This document shows, piece after piece, positions 1 through 9,014 of a DNA stretch of 52,472 bases. Both the position numbers and the translations under genes were made by a program. The notes below the pieces were generated by a model. It searched no databases and was not told the origin of the DNA. It worked only from the letters and a program-made list of their open reading frames with translations. Positions within the stretch are counted from its first letter, which is position 1. The number at the start of each line of letters is the position of its first letter. The stretch comes from Lacticigenium naphthae DSM 19658 (GTDB lineage: Bacteria; Bacillota; Bacilli; Lactobacillales; Carnobacteriaceae_A), in contig NZ_KE384467.1 of assembly GCF_000425865.1 (NCBI RefSeq), positions 1 to 52,472 on the forward strand. Direction: 5' to 3'.

Positions 1-75
1 TTCACCGATTCTAGCGAATCTTGTTCTGCCCTGCTCCAGCCCCTCATTTCTTGACGCAAAGCTTCACTCTCTATT
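1..75 (-). repeat. 3'-flank repeat, copy 1 (matches 17536-17606)
   Basis: This stretch is nearly identical to 17536-17606. Both copies contain CACCGATTCT, GAATCTTGTTCTGCCCT, CTCCAGCCCCTCA and CACTCTCT. Each copy sits exactly at the 3' end of a minus-strand gene, here the GH65 gene. GATTC and GAATC flank four bases and can form a small hairpin. The window edge cuts the copy, so its full length is unknown. Confidence 0.7.
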
Positions 76-2365
76 TTTTGTGGTTGACTATGTGTCTGGG
101 TGCTCCGTTGTGGTATATGGTCAGGGGTTTTCCTTCGCGTAAGATGTAGCGGGTGTCTTTAGGTGTGATGGTCACGCCGATTTCCCGGTCTTTAAACTGG
201 ATCGTGAATGCGATGCGCTGCCATTGTTTAGGCAGTTGCGGCGTGAAATGCACTGTATCGTCATAGACGCGTAAGCCCGCAAATCCGTAGATCATGCTCA
301 TCCACGTTCCGCCCATGTTGGCTGCGTGGACACCATCTTTAGTGTTGGCTTGCATATCGGTGATGTCCATCAAGGCTGTATCCATAAAGTAACTGTACGC
401 TTTATCCAAATCACCAATGTCACTTGCCATCATGCCGAATACGGACCGGGACAAGGATGAGTCGTGTGTCGTAACGGCTTCATAGTAAGCATAGTCGCGC
501 GCTTTTTGATCCGTGGAGAATTCCCACGAGAACAAGAATTGTGCCAACACCGTGTCTGCCTGTTTGCAGACTTGGTGGCGATAAATGGTCAAGGGATGAT
601 AGTGCAGTAACAGCGGATACTTTTTTGCCGGTGTATTGTCGAAGTCCCAGACTTTTTTGTGGAAGAAACTGTCGTCCTGCATCGTCAACTTCGTTTTTTT
701 ATCATACGGCAAGAACATCTTTTCAGACGCCTCTGCCCATTGTTCCAGTTCTTCTTTTTCAAAACCGATTTCAGCCAAGACATCTAGTCCGCACTCTTTG
801 GCAATAGCTTTCATGACTGTCTCCAAGGCATAGTCCAGGTTGTGCTTGGCCATCAAATTGGTATAGAAGTTGTTATTCACGATAGCCGTATATTCATCCG
901 GTCCGGTGACCGTATTCAGAACGAAAGCTCCCTCGCGGCGTTCATCAAAGTGGCCATAGTTGACCCAGAAACGCGCAGTTTCAACCAATATTTCCAGCCC
1001 TTCGTTGTACGCGAATACTTCATCATCCGTTGCCTGGATATAGGCATACACCGCGTGGGCAATATCTGCATTGATATGCACTTGGGCAGTTCCAGCGGGG
1101 TAATACGCACTAGCTTCTTCCCCGTTGATCGTCCGCCAGGCGAACAAGGCACCTTTTTTGATCGCCATTTCCCGTGCCCGCTTGCGTGCTTGCGGCAAGA
1201 TGCTATGGCGGTACTGCAATAATTTCCTGGCCGTTTCCGGTTGTGTGTACAAGAAAAACGGCAGCATATACATTTCCGTATCCCAGAAATAATGGCCCTC
1301 GTAGCCTTCGCCCGACAAGCCTTTCGCCGACATATTCGTTTTCCCGTCGCGTCCGGCTGCCTGGTTCAAGTGGAAAATATTGAAACGCAACCCGACCTGC
1401 AAGGCCTCATCGCCATCGATCTCCACATCGCTCAACGCCCAGAATTTCTCCATCGTATACACATGTTTAGCGCGGACCTGATCGTAACCCAGTCCCTTGA
1501 TCACATCAAACAAGATTTCCATCGTTTCCACTTCTTGGGAAGCTTCTTCTTTTTTATGGAAAATGGGGCTGTAGCCGATAAACCGTTCCAACTCGACAGT
1601 TTGATCAGCTTTCGTTTGAAGAGCATACGTCTCGCTCGCATCCTTTTCAATCGATAGCGTCCATTCGTCGCCTGCGCAGGTCATCGCCCCGACTAGCGCG
1701 TGCAAACCAGTATTGTGCGTTGTAATATGCAACATTTTCCCCATGGAAGACTCCAGCTTTTGGGAATCAAAACGACGCGCTGTCAGCTGCTTGATACGGG
1801 GATCCACATCCGTTTCCCCCTTGGCTTCCCGTCCCATTTCAGCCAAATCATCCAGCACGAGTTTGACTGTTAATTCTTTGTTTGAAACGAGTGGTGTGAT
1901 CTGAATGCGCTGCGCCAGCAATTCAGGATAATCATACGAAACAAAGCGTTCGATCTCCACCTGCACGGCGTTTTCCCATGTAAACGAACGGGTCAACATT
2001 CCTTTTTTGAGATCCAATGTTCGCTTGTGATTCGTCGTTTCACCTGTCTCTAAATCAACTGTTTCTCCGTCCAGACTGATCTCGATTCGTTTGCCGTTGG
2101 GGAGTGGGATAACGGTTTGGTGATGGGTGGCGTAACCGTAGGCCCATTCTCCGTATGTGATCGGTTCGGTATCATAAAACCCGTTCATCAGCGTGCCTTC
2201 GCTGTAACTATAATCGGGCGTGCGACTGGCTTCCTCCAGACTTCCGCGTGTACCGATATGACCATTCGCCAGAGCAAACAGCGTTTCATTTTGCTTGATT
2301 TGTTCCTTGTCGGTTCCTGTTTCAGTCAATGACCAAGCAGAACCTTGTTGAATCAATGGATGCAT
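71..2365 (-). CDS. Glycoside hydrolase family 65 disaccharide phosphorylase
   Basis: Cytoplasmic GH65 enzymes split an alpha-linked glucose disaccharide with phosphate, giving beta-glucose 1-phosphate and glucose. The protein (764 aa) has the family's usual length. It shows the N-terminal NETLFALANG/GTRG block and the GPDEYT motif, whose Glu (residue 492 counted from the upstream GTG) aligns with the general acid. An ATG at 2365 lies eight bases from GAGGAG and is preferred over the GTG three bases upstream. The gene follows malL in the same direction, but the N-terminal block resembles the kojibiose/nigerose/trehalose phosphorylase group more than the lactobacillar maltose phosphorylases. 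Substrate is therefore open. No beta-phosphoglucomutase gene is nearby. Confidence 0.88.
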   Translation of the reverse strand: MHPLIQQGSAWSLTETGTDKEQIKQNETLFALANGHIGTRGSLEEASRTPDYSYSEGTLMNGFYDTEPITYGEWAYGYATHHQTVIPLPNGKRIEISLDGETVDLETGETTNHKRTLDLKKGMLTRSFTWENAVQVEIERFVSYDYPELLAQRIQITPLVSNKELTVKLVLDDLAEMGREAKGETDVDPRIKQLTARRFDSQKLESSMGKMLHITTHNTGLHALVGAMTCAGDEWTLSIEKDASETYALQTKADQTVELERFIGYSPIFHKKEEASQEVETMEILFDVIKGLGYDQVRAKHVYTMEKFWALSDVEIDGDEALQVGLRFNIFHLNQAAGRDGKTNMSAKGLSGEGYEGHYFWDTEMYMLPFFLYTQPETARKLLQYRHSILPQARKRAREMAIKKGALFAWRTINGEEASAYYPAGTAQVHINADIAHAVYAYIQATDDEVFAYNEGLEILVETARFWVNYGHFDERREGAFVLNTVTGPDEYTAIVNNNFYTNLMAKHNLDYALETVMKAIAKECGLDVLAEIGFEKEELEQWAEASEKMFLPYDKKTKLTMQDDSFFHKKVWDFDNTPAKKYPLLLHYHPLTIYRHQVCKQADTVLAQFLFSWEFSTDQKARDYAYYEAVTTHDSSLSRSVFGMMASDIGDLDKAYSYFMDTALMDITDMQANTKDGVHAANMGGTWMSMIYGFAGLRVYDDTVHFTPQLPKQWQRIAFTIQFKDREIGVTITPKDTRYILREGKPLTIYHNGAPRHIVNHKK

Positions 2366-2776
2366 CACTTACACTCCTCTCGTTGCTTGTTACTGTAAGT
2401 TTGACAATAGTTGGTGTTTTTAGCAACTAATATCTCTTAGCTGCTTCTCTTCTCTCAGAGCGCAGATCCAGCTACGCTCCAGTCCTTTTTTACGGAGTCA
2501 GAACGGGCAGAGAAACCTTTATTCGGGCTAGTTTCTTCTGCCCTGACCCGGCGTAAAAAAAGACCGCTCCTCCCCATTGCGCGAGCTGCTCATTCAGGGG
2601 GGAGCACCTATTTTTTACGGAGTCAGAACGGGCAGGCGAAACCTTTATTCGGGCTAGTTTCTCCTGCCCTGACCCGGCGTAAAAAAAGACCGCTCCTCCC
2701 CATTGCGCGGGCTGCTCATTCAGGGGAAAGCGCCTATTTTTTACGGAGTCAGAACGGGCAGGCGAAACCTTTATTT
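2366..2776. repeat. 126-bp direct repeats carrying terminator-like hairpins
   Basis: The block beginning TTTTTTACGGAGTCAGAACG occurs at 2485, 2611 and 2737, an exact 126-bp period. Each complete unit contains a large hairpin, at 2554-2616 and 2681-2742: an A-run, GCTCC(T)CCCC, a conserved inner segment (ATTGCGC...GCTGCTCATTC), GGGG, and a T-run. The second hairpin has changed bases in its distal arm. The array separates malL from the GH65 gene and could end or attenuate the malL transcript. Related hairpins lie at 9616 and 11801-11987. Confidence 0.8.
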
Positions 2777-4399
2777 TTATTTTATTTTGGCTGCGAAGGT
2801 TTCGTATGGGCGTAAAACGAGTTGGTTTAAGTCATACGTCTCTTTTTCATAGCTACTGATGATTGCTTTGATCTCCTTCGGTTCTTTCGTCAGTGCGAAC
2901 GGAATGGTTTCTTCACTCATGTTCGCAATGACTAGCCACTTTTCGTCTTCCCATTCACGCTTGTACGCAAAAATTGCCGGATGGTCAGGAAAACGGAGTG
3001 TAAAGGATCCTTTCACTATGATCGGATTATCTTTGCGCAGTTGGATCAATCGCTTGTAGGTGTAGAAAATAGATTCTTTATCTGCTAACGCTTTTTCCAC
3101 ATTGATTTCTTCTACGCGTGGATTCAAAGCCAACCACGGCTCGCCAGTTGTAAAGCCTCCATGTTTTTCATTGGTCCAGTGGATCGGACGGCGGGCATTA
3201 TCGCGTCCTTTCGCGTTGATGGAACGCAGGATTTCTTCTTTGCTGTATCCTTCTTCCAGCCGTTCGTTATAGAAATTGATGGTTTCGATATCATCGGCTT
3301 GAGAAATAGCGGTGATCGGTGTATTCACCATGCCGATTTCTTCCCCTTGATAAATATACGGTGTGCCTTTCATCAGATGCAGGAGAATGGCGAATGCTTT
3401 GGCACTTTGCACACGGTATTCCTGGTCATTTCCCCAGCGTGAAAGAATGCGGGGTGTATCGTGATTGTTCCAGAACAAACTGTTCCAGCTGTTTTCGCCG
3501 ATTTCTGTTTGCCATTTGTTGAAGACTTGTTTCAATTCGACGAGATCCATCTCTCTTAGATCCCATTTGGATTTTCCCGGTTGTTCATCTAGTCCGATGT
3601 GTTCAAACTGGAAGATCATTGATAATTCCTTGCGGTCGGGGTCTGAATACAGGGGTGCATTTTCTGGTGTTGCCCCCCATGTTTCGCCCACGGTCATCAC
3701 GTCGTAGTTGCCAAAGGTTGCCGCATTCATTTCTTGAATGTAGTCGTGTAATTTCGGTCCATTGACGACGATTTTCTCATCGGGGACTTTCCCGATATGA
3801 TCGATGACGTCCATCCGGAAGCCGCCAATTCCTTTGTCGAGCCAGAAGTTCATCATGTCATACACCTCTTGTCTCATTTTCGGATTCTCCCAGTTTAGAT
3901 CGGGCTGTTTCTTACTGAAAATGTGCAAGTAGTATTGACTGCTCTGCTCGTCGTATTCCCATGCGGGTCCACTGAAGGTAGAACGCAGATCGTTTGGCGC
4001 CGAACCATTCACCGGATCACGCCAGACATAGTAATCGCGGTAGGGATCATCTTTGCCTTTCAAGGCTTCCTGGAACCATTTGTGTTCGTCGGATGTGTGA
4101 TTGACGACCAGATCCATGACGATGCGGATACCGCGTGTCCGGGCCTCTGCGATGAGCTGGTCCATGTCTTCCATCGTGCCGAAATCGGGATGGATGGCTT
4201 GGTAATCACTGATATCGTAGCCGTTGTCGTCATTGGGGGATCGGTAGACGGGGCTGAGCCAGATGGCGTCGGCACCTAATTTTTCTATATGATCGAGTCG
4301 TTCAATGATCCCTTGGATATCGCCGATCCCGTCACCATTGGAATCTTGAAAACTTCGGGGATAAACTTGATAGACTACTGCATTTTGCCACCATTTCAT
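2777..4399 (-). CDS. malL: Oligo-1,6-glucosidase / alpha-glucosidase (GH13)
   Basis: Cytoplasmic alpha-glucosidase of the MalL/oligo-1,6-glucosidase type, which hydrolyses isomaltose, maltose or short isomalto-oligosaccharides to glucose. At 540 aa it has the usual length. The GH13 motifs are in order: DLVVNHTSDEH (region I), GFRMDVIDHIGK with the nucleophile Asp (region II), TVGETWG with the acid/base Glu (region III) and NNHDTPR (region IV). The N-terminus KWWQNAVVYQVYPRSF is typical. AAGGAG lies ten bases before the ATG. A cre-like site lies just upstream, which fits carbon catabolite control. The GH65 gene follows after 400 bp of repeats, so both enzymes may process the same imported disaccharide. 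No transporter is adjacent. Confidence 0.93.
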   Translation of the reverse strand: MKWWQNAVVYQVYPRSFQDSNGDGIGDIQGIIERLDHIEKLGADAIWLSPVYRSPNDDNGYDISDYQAIHPDFGTMEDMDQLIAEARTRGIRIVMDLVVNHTSDEHKWFQEALKGKDDPYRDYYVWRDPVNGSAPNDLRSTFSGPAWEYDEQSSQYYLHIFSKKQPDLNWENPKMRQEVYDMMNFWLDKGIGGFRMDVIDHIGKVPDEKIVVNGPKLHDYIQEMNAATFGNYDVMTVGETWGATPENAPLYSDPDRKELSMIFQFEHIGLDEQPGKSKWDLREMDLVELKQVFNKWQTEIGENSWNSLFWNNHDTPRILSRWGNDQEYRVQSAKAFAILLHLMKGTPYIYQGEEIGMVNTPITAISQADDIETINFYNERLEEGYSKEEILRSINAKGRDNARRPIHWTNEKHGGFTTGEPWLALNPRVEEINVEKALADKESIFYTYKRLIQLRKDNPIIVKGSFTLRFPDHPAIFAYKREWEDEKWLVIANMSEETIPFALTKEPKEIKAIISSYEKETYDLNQLVLRPYETFAAKIK

Positions 4400-4428
4400 T
4401 TGTCTGTCTCTCCTTCTTCATTTCAGTA

Positions 4429-4442
4429 TTTAAACGCTTACT
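4429..4442. promoter_or_regulatory. cre-like CcpA site upstream of malL
   Basis: TTTAAACGCTTACT differs from the cre consensus TGWAARCGNTWNCW at one position. It lies between a possible extended -10 (TGTTAGAAT on the minus strand) and the malL ribosome binding site, where CcpA binding would block transcription. No binding data; this is motif evidence only. Confidence 0.5.
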
Positions 4443-4527
4443 TCATTCTAACAAAGTTCGCGGCAAGGAAGTAGTCTAAAAGATGGAAGTCGTTCCTGCT
4501 TCAGGAAAAAGAGTGCCCGAAATAAAT

Positions 4528-4558
4528 AAAAACGAGTGAGAGGGCATCTCGCTCGTTT
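4528..4558 (-). terminator. Terminator after the diguanylate cyclase gene
   Basis: AAACGAGTGAGA and TCTCGCTCGTTT form a stem around a five-base loop. On the minus strand it is followed by TTTTTATTT, just past the stop codon at 4590. Confidence 0.75.
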
Positions 4559-4589
4559 CATGTTTACATTTTCTGATCGATCAAACTGG

Positions 4590-5930
4590 TTAAATGGGTT
4601 TTTGATCCACTACTTTATTGAATCGTTTGGACATATACATGTGTCGATCCGCTTTTTCAAAGAGCTCTTCAAAGCTTCTTTCTTTTTTGATCAGCGCATA
4701 GCCCATTTCAAAATCTATGTTAAACTCCTGATCTCTCAATTGAATGGGTGTAGAAAAGGCATCGTATACGTATTTCATTATATGTTTTACATCTAAAGCT
4801 GAATCGGCGTTTCTCAAGAACAACATAAATTCATCTCCGCCGATCCGCCCGATTTGATCTGTTGGGCGAAGGACATTTTTGATACGCGCAGAAACTTCTT
4901 TTAAAATCTGGTCACCGACTAAATGCCCGTGTTGGTCATTGACCTGCTTGAACTCATTCAAATCGATCAAGATTATGGCGCCTTTTGCAAAGGGGATCTG
5001 CAGTCGATTCCGCACCATATTTTCAAAAGTCTGCTTATTCAGCGTTTGCGTCAACAAATCCATTTGAGCTTGCTCCCGCTTTTCAAAAAAGCTCTGCGAA
5101 AACTTGTACATGAAGATAAAAATCAATAAAATCAGTGCGTAATAAAAAACCATTTCCCGTACAAAAAAGGTTTTGATTCCCGCCCAACCTTCCCGCGGAT
5201 AAATAGCCACGGTCCAACTTTCGTTCGGTAAAGAAATCGTTTCTTTGAGTGCGTCTTTGTCGAAAATATACGGGTAGCCCCAAATGACATTGGTCACATT
5301 ATCCGTTGCGTTTTCCTCAATTTTCAAGGCTAAATAATAATCACCTTGCTGCTTTTCAATGCCATTGCGTTCAAGTAAGTCATCAAAATCTAACGCGACG
5401 GTGGCTATGCCCCAAAACTTTTCTTCCTCTTCTCCAATATAGATGGGCTGGCGATTAAAAATCTTGTTTCCTCCAGCTTTGGAACGAACGGGTCCTTGGG
5501 CGACCGCCGTTCGTTCTTCAATTGCTTCCATTACCGCATCTCTTCGTGTTGGGTCGCTTAACAGATCCATCCCCAGGGCCGCTTCATTTCCTTGTAAGGG
5601 GTAGACAAAAGAAACCTCTCCGTTTTTTGCCAAAGATACCGAATCGATGGCATGATGATCATTTCTTAATAGCTGCGCTACTTTTACCAGTTCTGCTTGG
5701 GTGGGCTCTTGATTATTTTGAATAAACAACTCTAAGAATTCTGCATACTGTAAACTGGTATTCAAATCTAATTGAATCGCATCTTTTACAGAAATGAGTT
5801 CTTTGCGCGCCAGTTCTTTCTCAGTATATTCGGCATGTTTTTTGTGTTCCATACGCAATGAACGCACGGGCAATAATAAAAACACTGCGAGAAGTGTTGC
5901 AAGTAACAATGATAAGGCTTTGTATTTCAT
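4590..5930 (-). CDS. Membrane CHASE-GGDEF diguanylate cyclase
   Basis: Predicted to make cyclic di-GMP in response to an extracellular signal. A TM helix at the N-terminus (KALSLLLATLLAVFLLLP) is followed by an extracytoplasmic CHASE-like region with VSFVYPLQGNEAALG and WGIATVALDFDDLL. A second TM helix (MVFYYALILLIFIFMY) leads into a C-terminal GGDEF domain. The catalytic motif GRIGGDEF is intact. An RPTD inhibitory I-site lies five residues before GGDEF, so product feedback is expected. No EAL or HD-GYP domain is present. The chosen ATG at 5930 follows AAAGGA at a slightly long distance; an ATG at 5957 is possible but has no ribosome binding site. c-di-GMP enzymes are not universal in Lactobacillales. 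Confidence 0.85.
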   Translation of the reverse strand: MKYKALSLLLATLLAVFLLLPVRSLRMEHKKHAEYTEKELARKELISVKDAIQLDLNTSLQYAEFLELFIQNNQEPTQAELVKVAQLLRNDHHAIDSVSLAKNGEVSFVYPLQGNEAALGMDLLSDPTRRDAVMEAIEERTAVAQGPVRSKAGGNKIFNRQPIYIGEEEEKFWGIATVALDFDDLLERNGIEKQQGDYYLALKIEENATDNVTNVIWGYPYIFDKDALKETISLPNESWTVAIYPREGWAGIKTFFVREMVFYYALILLIFIFMYKFSQSFFEKREQAQMDLLTQTLNKQTFENMVRNRLQIPFAKGAIILIDLNEFKQVNDQHGHLVGDQILKEVSARIKNVLRPTDQIGRIGGDEFMLFLRNADSALDVKHIMKYVYDAFSTPIQLRDQEFNIDFEMGYALIKKERSFEELFEKADRHMYMSKRFNKVVDQKPI

Positions 5931-6076
5931 AAGTTTCACAGCGTCCTTTACTTTCATAATGGGTTTAACTTCTATGTATTGTATTTTCCTTATTCTACAC
6001 ACTATAGCATAAATTTCTCTAGTGAAATAATCGCGCACGAAAAGATTCACTAAACTTTCTTATTTTACTCAAATGA

Positions 6077-6790
6077 AGCTGAGTGGCGCAAGCGGGTGGT
6101 GTGCGCGCCACTGAGATGGTTTTTTATCTTTGACTGTCGCGATTCGACGCGGTATCGGACACTCAGACCGCTTGCCGATTTTCAGTGTCCTGATCACTCT
6201 GGATGCGCGACACTTTGTTATCTTCTGCCAGCTGAGTGGCGCGCAAAACCCTCCTTTCGGTCTTTACAGAGAGGATGACTAGCTGAGTGTCCAGATCCAG
6301 CTCCTTTGGGGACACTCAGCTCTCCGGCCTTGGATAAGTGGCGCGATCGGGTAGGGTGCGCGCCACTGAGATGGTTTTTTATCTTTGACTGTCGCGATTC
6401 GACGCGGTATCGGACACTCAGACCGCCTGCCGATTTTCAGTGTCCTGATCACTCTGGATGCGCGACACTTTGTTATCTTCTGCTAGCTGAATGGCGCGCA
6501 GATTTCTCCTTCCGGTCTTTACAGAGAGAATGGCTGGCTGAGTGTCCAGATTCAGCCGCTTTGGGGACACTCAGCCCTTCGGTTTTGTAGAAGTGACGCG
6601 ATCGGGTAGCTTGCACGACACTTCGATGGTTTTTGATCTTTGACTGTCCTGATTCGACGCGGTATCGGACACTCAGACCGCCTGCCGATTTTCAGTGTCC
6701 TGATCACTCTGGATGCGCGACACTTTGTTATCTTCTGCCAGCTGAGTGGCGCGCAAATCATTCCTTCCGGTCTTTCGCATAAAAAAATGC
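6077..6790. repeat. Tandem array A: three 255-bp units of GAGTGTC/GACACTC inverted repeats
   Basis: The 800 bp between the cyclase and esterase genes is a tandem array. The anchor CGCCACTGAG(ATGG) occurs at 6106 and 6361, and its diverged form CGACACTTCG at 6616, giving periods of exactly 255. Each unit contains CTGAGTGTCC facing GGACACTCAG and TGAGTGGCGCG facing CGCGCCACT, so several hairpins can form per unit. Open frames across the array are by-products of the repeat. The last part (about 6780-6858) is not repeated. Confidence 0.85.
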
Positions 6791-6858
6791 GTGCACGTAG
6801 ATTCACGCACACGCACCTTCCTGATTTTCAGAAAAGGCAGATGAAATTTTTCCTTCCG

Positions 6859-7641
6859 CTACTTTTTGACGAGCCATTCGATGGTTCCCGGCAAGATTTC
6901 ATTCCAGAAATCCCAGTTGTGACCACCGGGTGCTTCCACAAATTCATGGACGATCTCATTTTCAATGAGAAAATCATGCAAGCCACGATTTTCTTCAATC
7001 AAAAAGTCTTCACTCCCACACGCTACAAACAATTCGGGCATGTTGTCAGTGTGCAGCAATAGCCACTCCACATCCATCTCTTCCGGCATGCCTGCATAAC
7101 TCGAAGCGCCTAGAGCAGCTTTCAATCGTTTGTCGATTGCATTCTGTTCGTCCATCCTCTTTTTGTCCGTGCGTCTAAAGACCCGACTGGAAAACGCCGC
7201 GACTTTGCCGAATGTATCAGCATACTTCAAGCCATTGCGCAACGCTCCGTATCCACCCATTGACAACCCTGCTATCCATGTATCTTCTCTGCTTGTGGAT
7301 AACGGGAAAAGATGTCTCGATTCCGTGATCAATTCTTCTCCAATCAGTTGTCCATACGCATCACCATTGGGATGATCGATATAAAAACTGTTTTCCCCCG
7401 CCGGCATCACCACTGCGATCCCAAATTGATTGGCTAATTCCACGATACGCGTATTCTGGATCCAGTCTTCCTGGTTTCCGTCCCATCCATGCAACAAATA
7501 CAAGGTAGGAAACGGTCCAGTTTCTGACTCCTGCGTATCTTTTGGATCGTACAACGATTTTGTCCGCGTGGGAATGATCGCTGTAAACTGGACCTTACGA
7601 TAGAGCGAACGGGATTGAAATGTCACATTCACTGTAGCCAT
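6859..7641 (-). CDS. Alpha/beta-hydrolase esterase (EstA/esterase D-like)
   Basis: Serine esterase of the esterase D/acetylesterase group, like the short-chain ester hydrolases of lactic acid bacteria. The 260-aa protein has no signal peptide. It shows LYLLHGWDGN (oxyanion region), the nucleophile elbow GLSMGGYG, an acidic residue in CGSEDFLIEENR, and the catalytic His in PGGHNWDFWNE. It is followed 27 bp upstream by the osmC gene on the same strand, so the two may be co-transcribed. Array A lies directly downstream. The natural substrate cannot be deduced; S-formylglutathione hydrolase-like activity is less likely in this group of bacteria. Confidence 0.85.
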   Translation of the reverse strand: MATVNVTFQSRSLYRKVQFTAIIPTRTKSLYDPKDTQESETGPFPTLYLLHGWDGNQEDWIQNTRIVELANQFGIAVVMPAGENSFYIDHPNGDAYGQLIGEELITESRHLFPLSTSREDTWIAGLSMGGYGALRNGLKYADTFGKVAAFSSRVFRRTDKKRMDEQNAIDKRLKAALGASSYAGMPEEMDVEWLLLHTDNMPELFVACGSEDFLIEENRGLHDFLIENEIVHEFVEAPGGHNWDFWNEILPGTIEWLVKK

Positions 7642-7668
7642 GCTCTTGACCCCTTTGTAAAAATGAGT

Positions 7669-8100
7669 TTAATTTTTTTCAGGAACTTCTTCCCCGTTTA
7701 AGACTACTTTCAATGTCACATCTGATTTCATAGAATTACGCACGGAACAATATTTTTCCTCACTCATACGGAAAGCGCGCCAAACGCGGTCAGCCGGAAC
7801 GTCTCCGTTGATCACGCAAGTCATTTCGATGTCAGTAAAGTAATGTGGGTGTTCTTCGTTTTGTTTCGCTCTTGATTCAACTTTCATATCCGTTATTTTG
7901 CCATCTTCTACAAAACGACGCAACATAGCTACCATATCCATAGATGTACAGCCAGCTAATGCACCAAGTAAAGCTTCCATTGGAGAAACGCCGTCACCTA
8001 GACCACCAGAGGCTTCGACAGCATCCATTTTAAATGATTTACCCAGTTCGTTTTCTGTTACAAATCCCATTTTACCTTGCCATTTTGTCTCTACTCTCAT
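7669..8100 (-). CDS. OsmC/Ohr-family peroxide-reducing protein
   Basis: Small cytoplasmic OsmC-family protein (143 aa), thiol peroxidases acting on organic hydroperoxides. The two redox cysteines are in their expected places: one in ALAGCTSMDM and one in EEKYCSVRNSM. The glycine-rich segment before the first Cys (GGLGDGVSPMEALLGALAG) is typical of the YhfA-like OsmC branch rather than Ohr. It lies 27 bp upstream of the esterase gene and downstream of a thioredoxin-like gene on the same strand, which suits a small oxidative-stress group. The reductant is unknown. Confidence 0.9.
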   Translation of the reverse strand: MRVETKWQGKMGFVTENELGKSFKMDAVEASGGLGDGVSPMEALLGALAGCTSMDMVAMLRRFVEDGKITDMKVESRAKQNEEHPHYFTDIEMTCVINGDVPADRVWRAFRMSEEKYCSVRNSMKSDVTLKVVLNGEEVPEKN

Positions 8101-8262
8101 TTTCTTTACTCCATTTCATAGATTTGTCTCTAGTATACCGTATTATCAAAAAATTGAAAAATTTCCCAATCGGAGAAACGGTCAACTAGATTCCAGCAAC
8201 CGTTCCTGTTTCCCTTTGCCTGCAGTCCAGTGTACTGTTGGGTATCCAACAGATTTTTTTGA

Positions 8263-8598
8263 TTACACCGCAAAAGCCTCGGTGATTTTATCCAACTGTC
8301 TATCCAGCTTATCCATTTCCACGAAACGGGCAAACCGCATAACTTCGCGATTTTCTGCAAATAATAGCAATACCGGGATGGTAAAAATCGTGTATTCCCC
8401 CGAGATTTCAGGCATCTCTTCGATATTGGCTTGCATCGTTTTGATTTGCGGGTATTTTTCTAAAATCGGTTTGATTTGAGGCAACACTGCATGGCACACT
8501 GAGCAGTTTGTTCCATAGAAAAAGATGAAAGCCAGGTCGTTCTGGGCTGTAAATTCTTTTAATTCGTCGATCGATCGTGCCTCTTTAAATCCTTCCAC
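8263..8598 (-). CDS. Thioredoxin-like protein with CSVC active site
   Basis: A 111-aa thioredoxin fold protein. The motif FFYGTNCSVCHAVLP carries CxxC with Ser-Val between the cysteines, unlike CGPC of housekeeping thioredoxin. The cis-Pro region is FTIPVLLLF. No signal peptide or membrane segment. Such proteins are often annotated as thioredoxin-family or YtpP-like. It is encoded just upstream of osmC on the same strand and could reduce it, but this is inference from proximity only. AAGGAG precedes the ATG at good spacing. Confidence 0.85.
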   Translation of the reverse strand: MEGFKEARSIDELKEFTAQNDLAFIFFYGTNCSVCHAVLPQIKPILEKYPQIKTMQANIEEMPEISGEYTIFTIPVLLLFAENREVMRFARFVEMDKLDRQLDKITEAFAV

Positions 8599-8714
8599 TG
8601 ATCTAGCTCCTTTCTTATTTTTGTCTGAATCTATTATACCGTATGGGGCTTTAAATTGCTTGTTTGCGATTTAAGCTAGACTTTTGCACGGAATCATGAG
8701 AAAATGAAGGGTAC

Positions 8715-8788
8715 GGTCCTATAGCTCAGGTGGATAGAGCAAACGTTTCCTAAACGTTAGGTCGGGGGTTCGAATCCCTCTAGGATCA
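8715..8788 (+). tRNA. tRNA-Arg (anticodon CCT)
   Basis: A complete cloverleaf can be folded by eye. The acceptor stem is GGTCCTA with TAGGATC, the D-arm GCTC/GAGC, the anticodon stem AACGT/ACGTT with loop TTCCTAA, and the T-arm GGGGG/CCCTC around TTCGAAT. The loop gives anticodon CCT, reading AGG. CCA is not encoded. It is a single, isolated tRNA on the plus strand among minus-strand genes. Confidence 0.96.
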
Positions 8789-8829
8789 TTTTATTTGGGA
8801 TCACAGGTGATAATTGAGTCCGCGTTGAC

Positions 8830-8858
8830 GCATCTACTTCCATGTAGGTGCTTTTTTT
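8830..8858 (+). terminator. Terminator downstream of tRNA-Arg
   Basis: GCATCTAC and GTAGGTGC form a stem with one T-G pair, followed by seven Ts. It lies 41 bases after the tRNA on the same strand. Confidence 0.75.
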
Positions 8859-8922
8859 AAAAGGCTATGTTAAACGATTGTGTTGATATGTAAAGGAACA
8901 AAACCGGAAAAGTATCGGTGTA

Positions 8923-8957
8923 AAAAAAACAGCCCTATTTATCTAAGGGCTGTTTTA
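8923..8957. terminator. Bidirectional terminator
   Basis: AAAACAGCCCT and AGGGCTGTTTT form an 11-bp stem flanked by A and T runs. It can serve the broken lipoprotein gene on the minus strand and read-through from the tRNA on the plus strand. Confidence 0.75.
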
Positions 8958-9014
8958 ATTAGTTGCCTTCTTTAATTTGTGTTACTAAAGCTACCCATTA
9001 GCGTAACAATGAAG

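Noticed and set aside
6306-6590. Plus-strand coding frame of 94 aa in tandem array A
   Set aside because: It repeats the protein of the neighbouring unit almost exactly and has no start signals.
6077-6790. CRISPR array
   Set aside because: The repeat period is 255 bp, the units are nearly identical along their length, there are no unique 30-40 bp spacers and no cas genes.
8130-8360. 76-aa minus-strand gene overlapping the thioredoxin-like gene
   Set aside because: It is a shadow frame of a well-supported gene.
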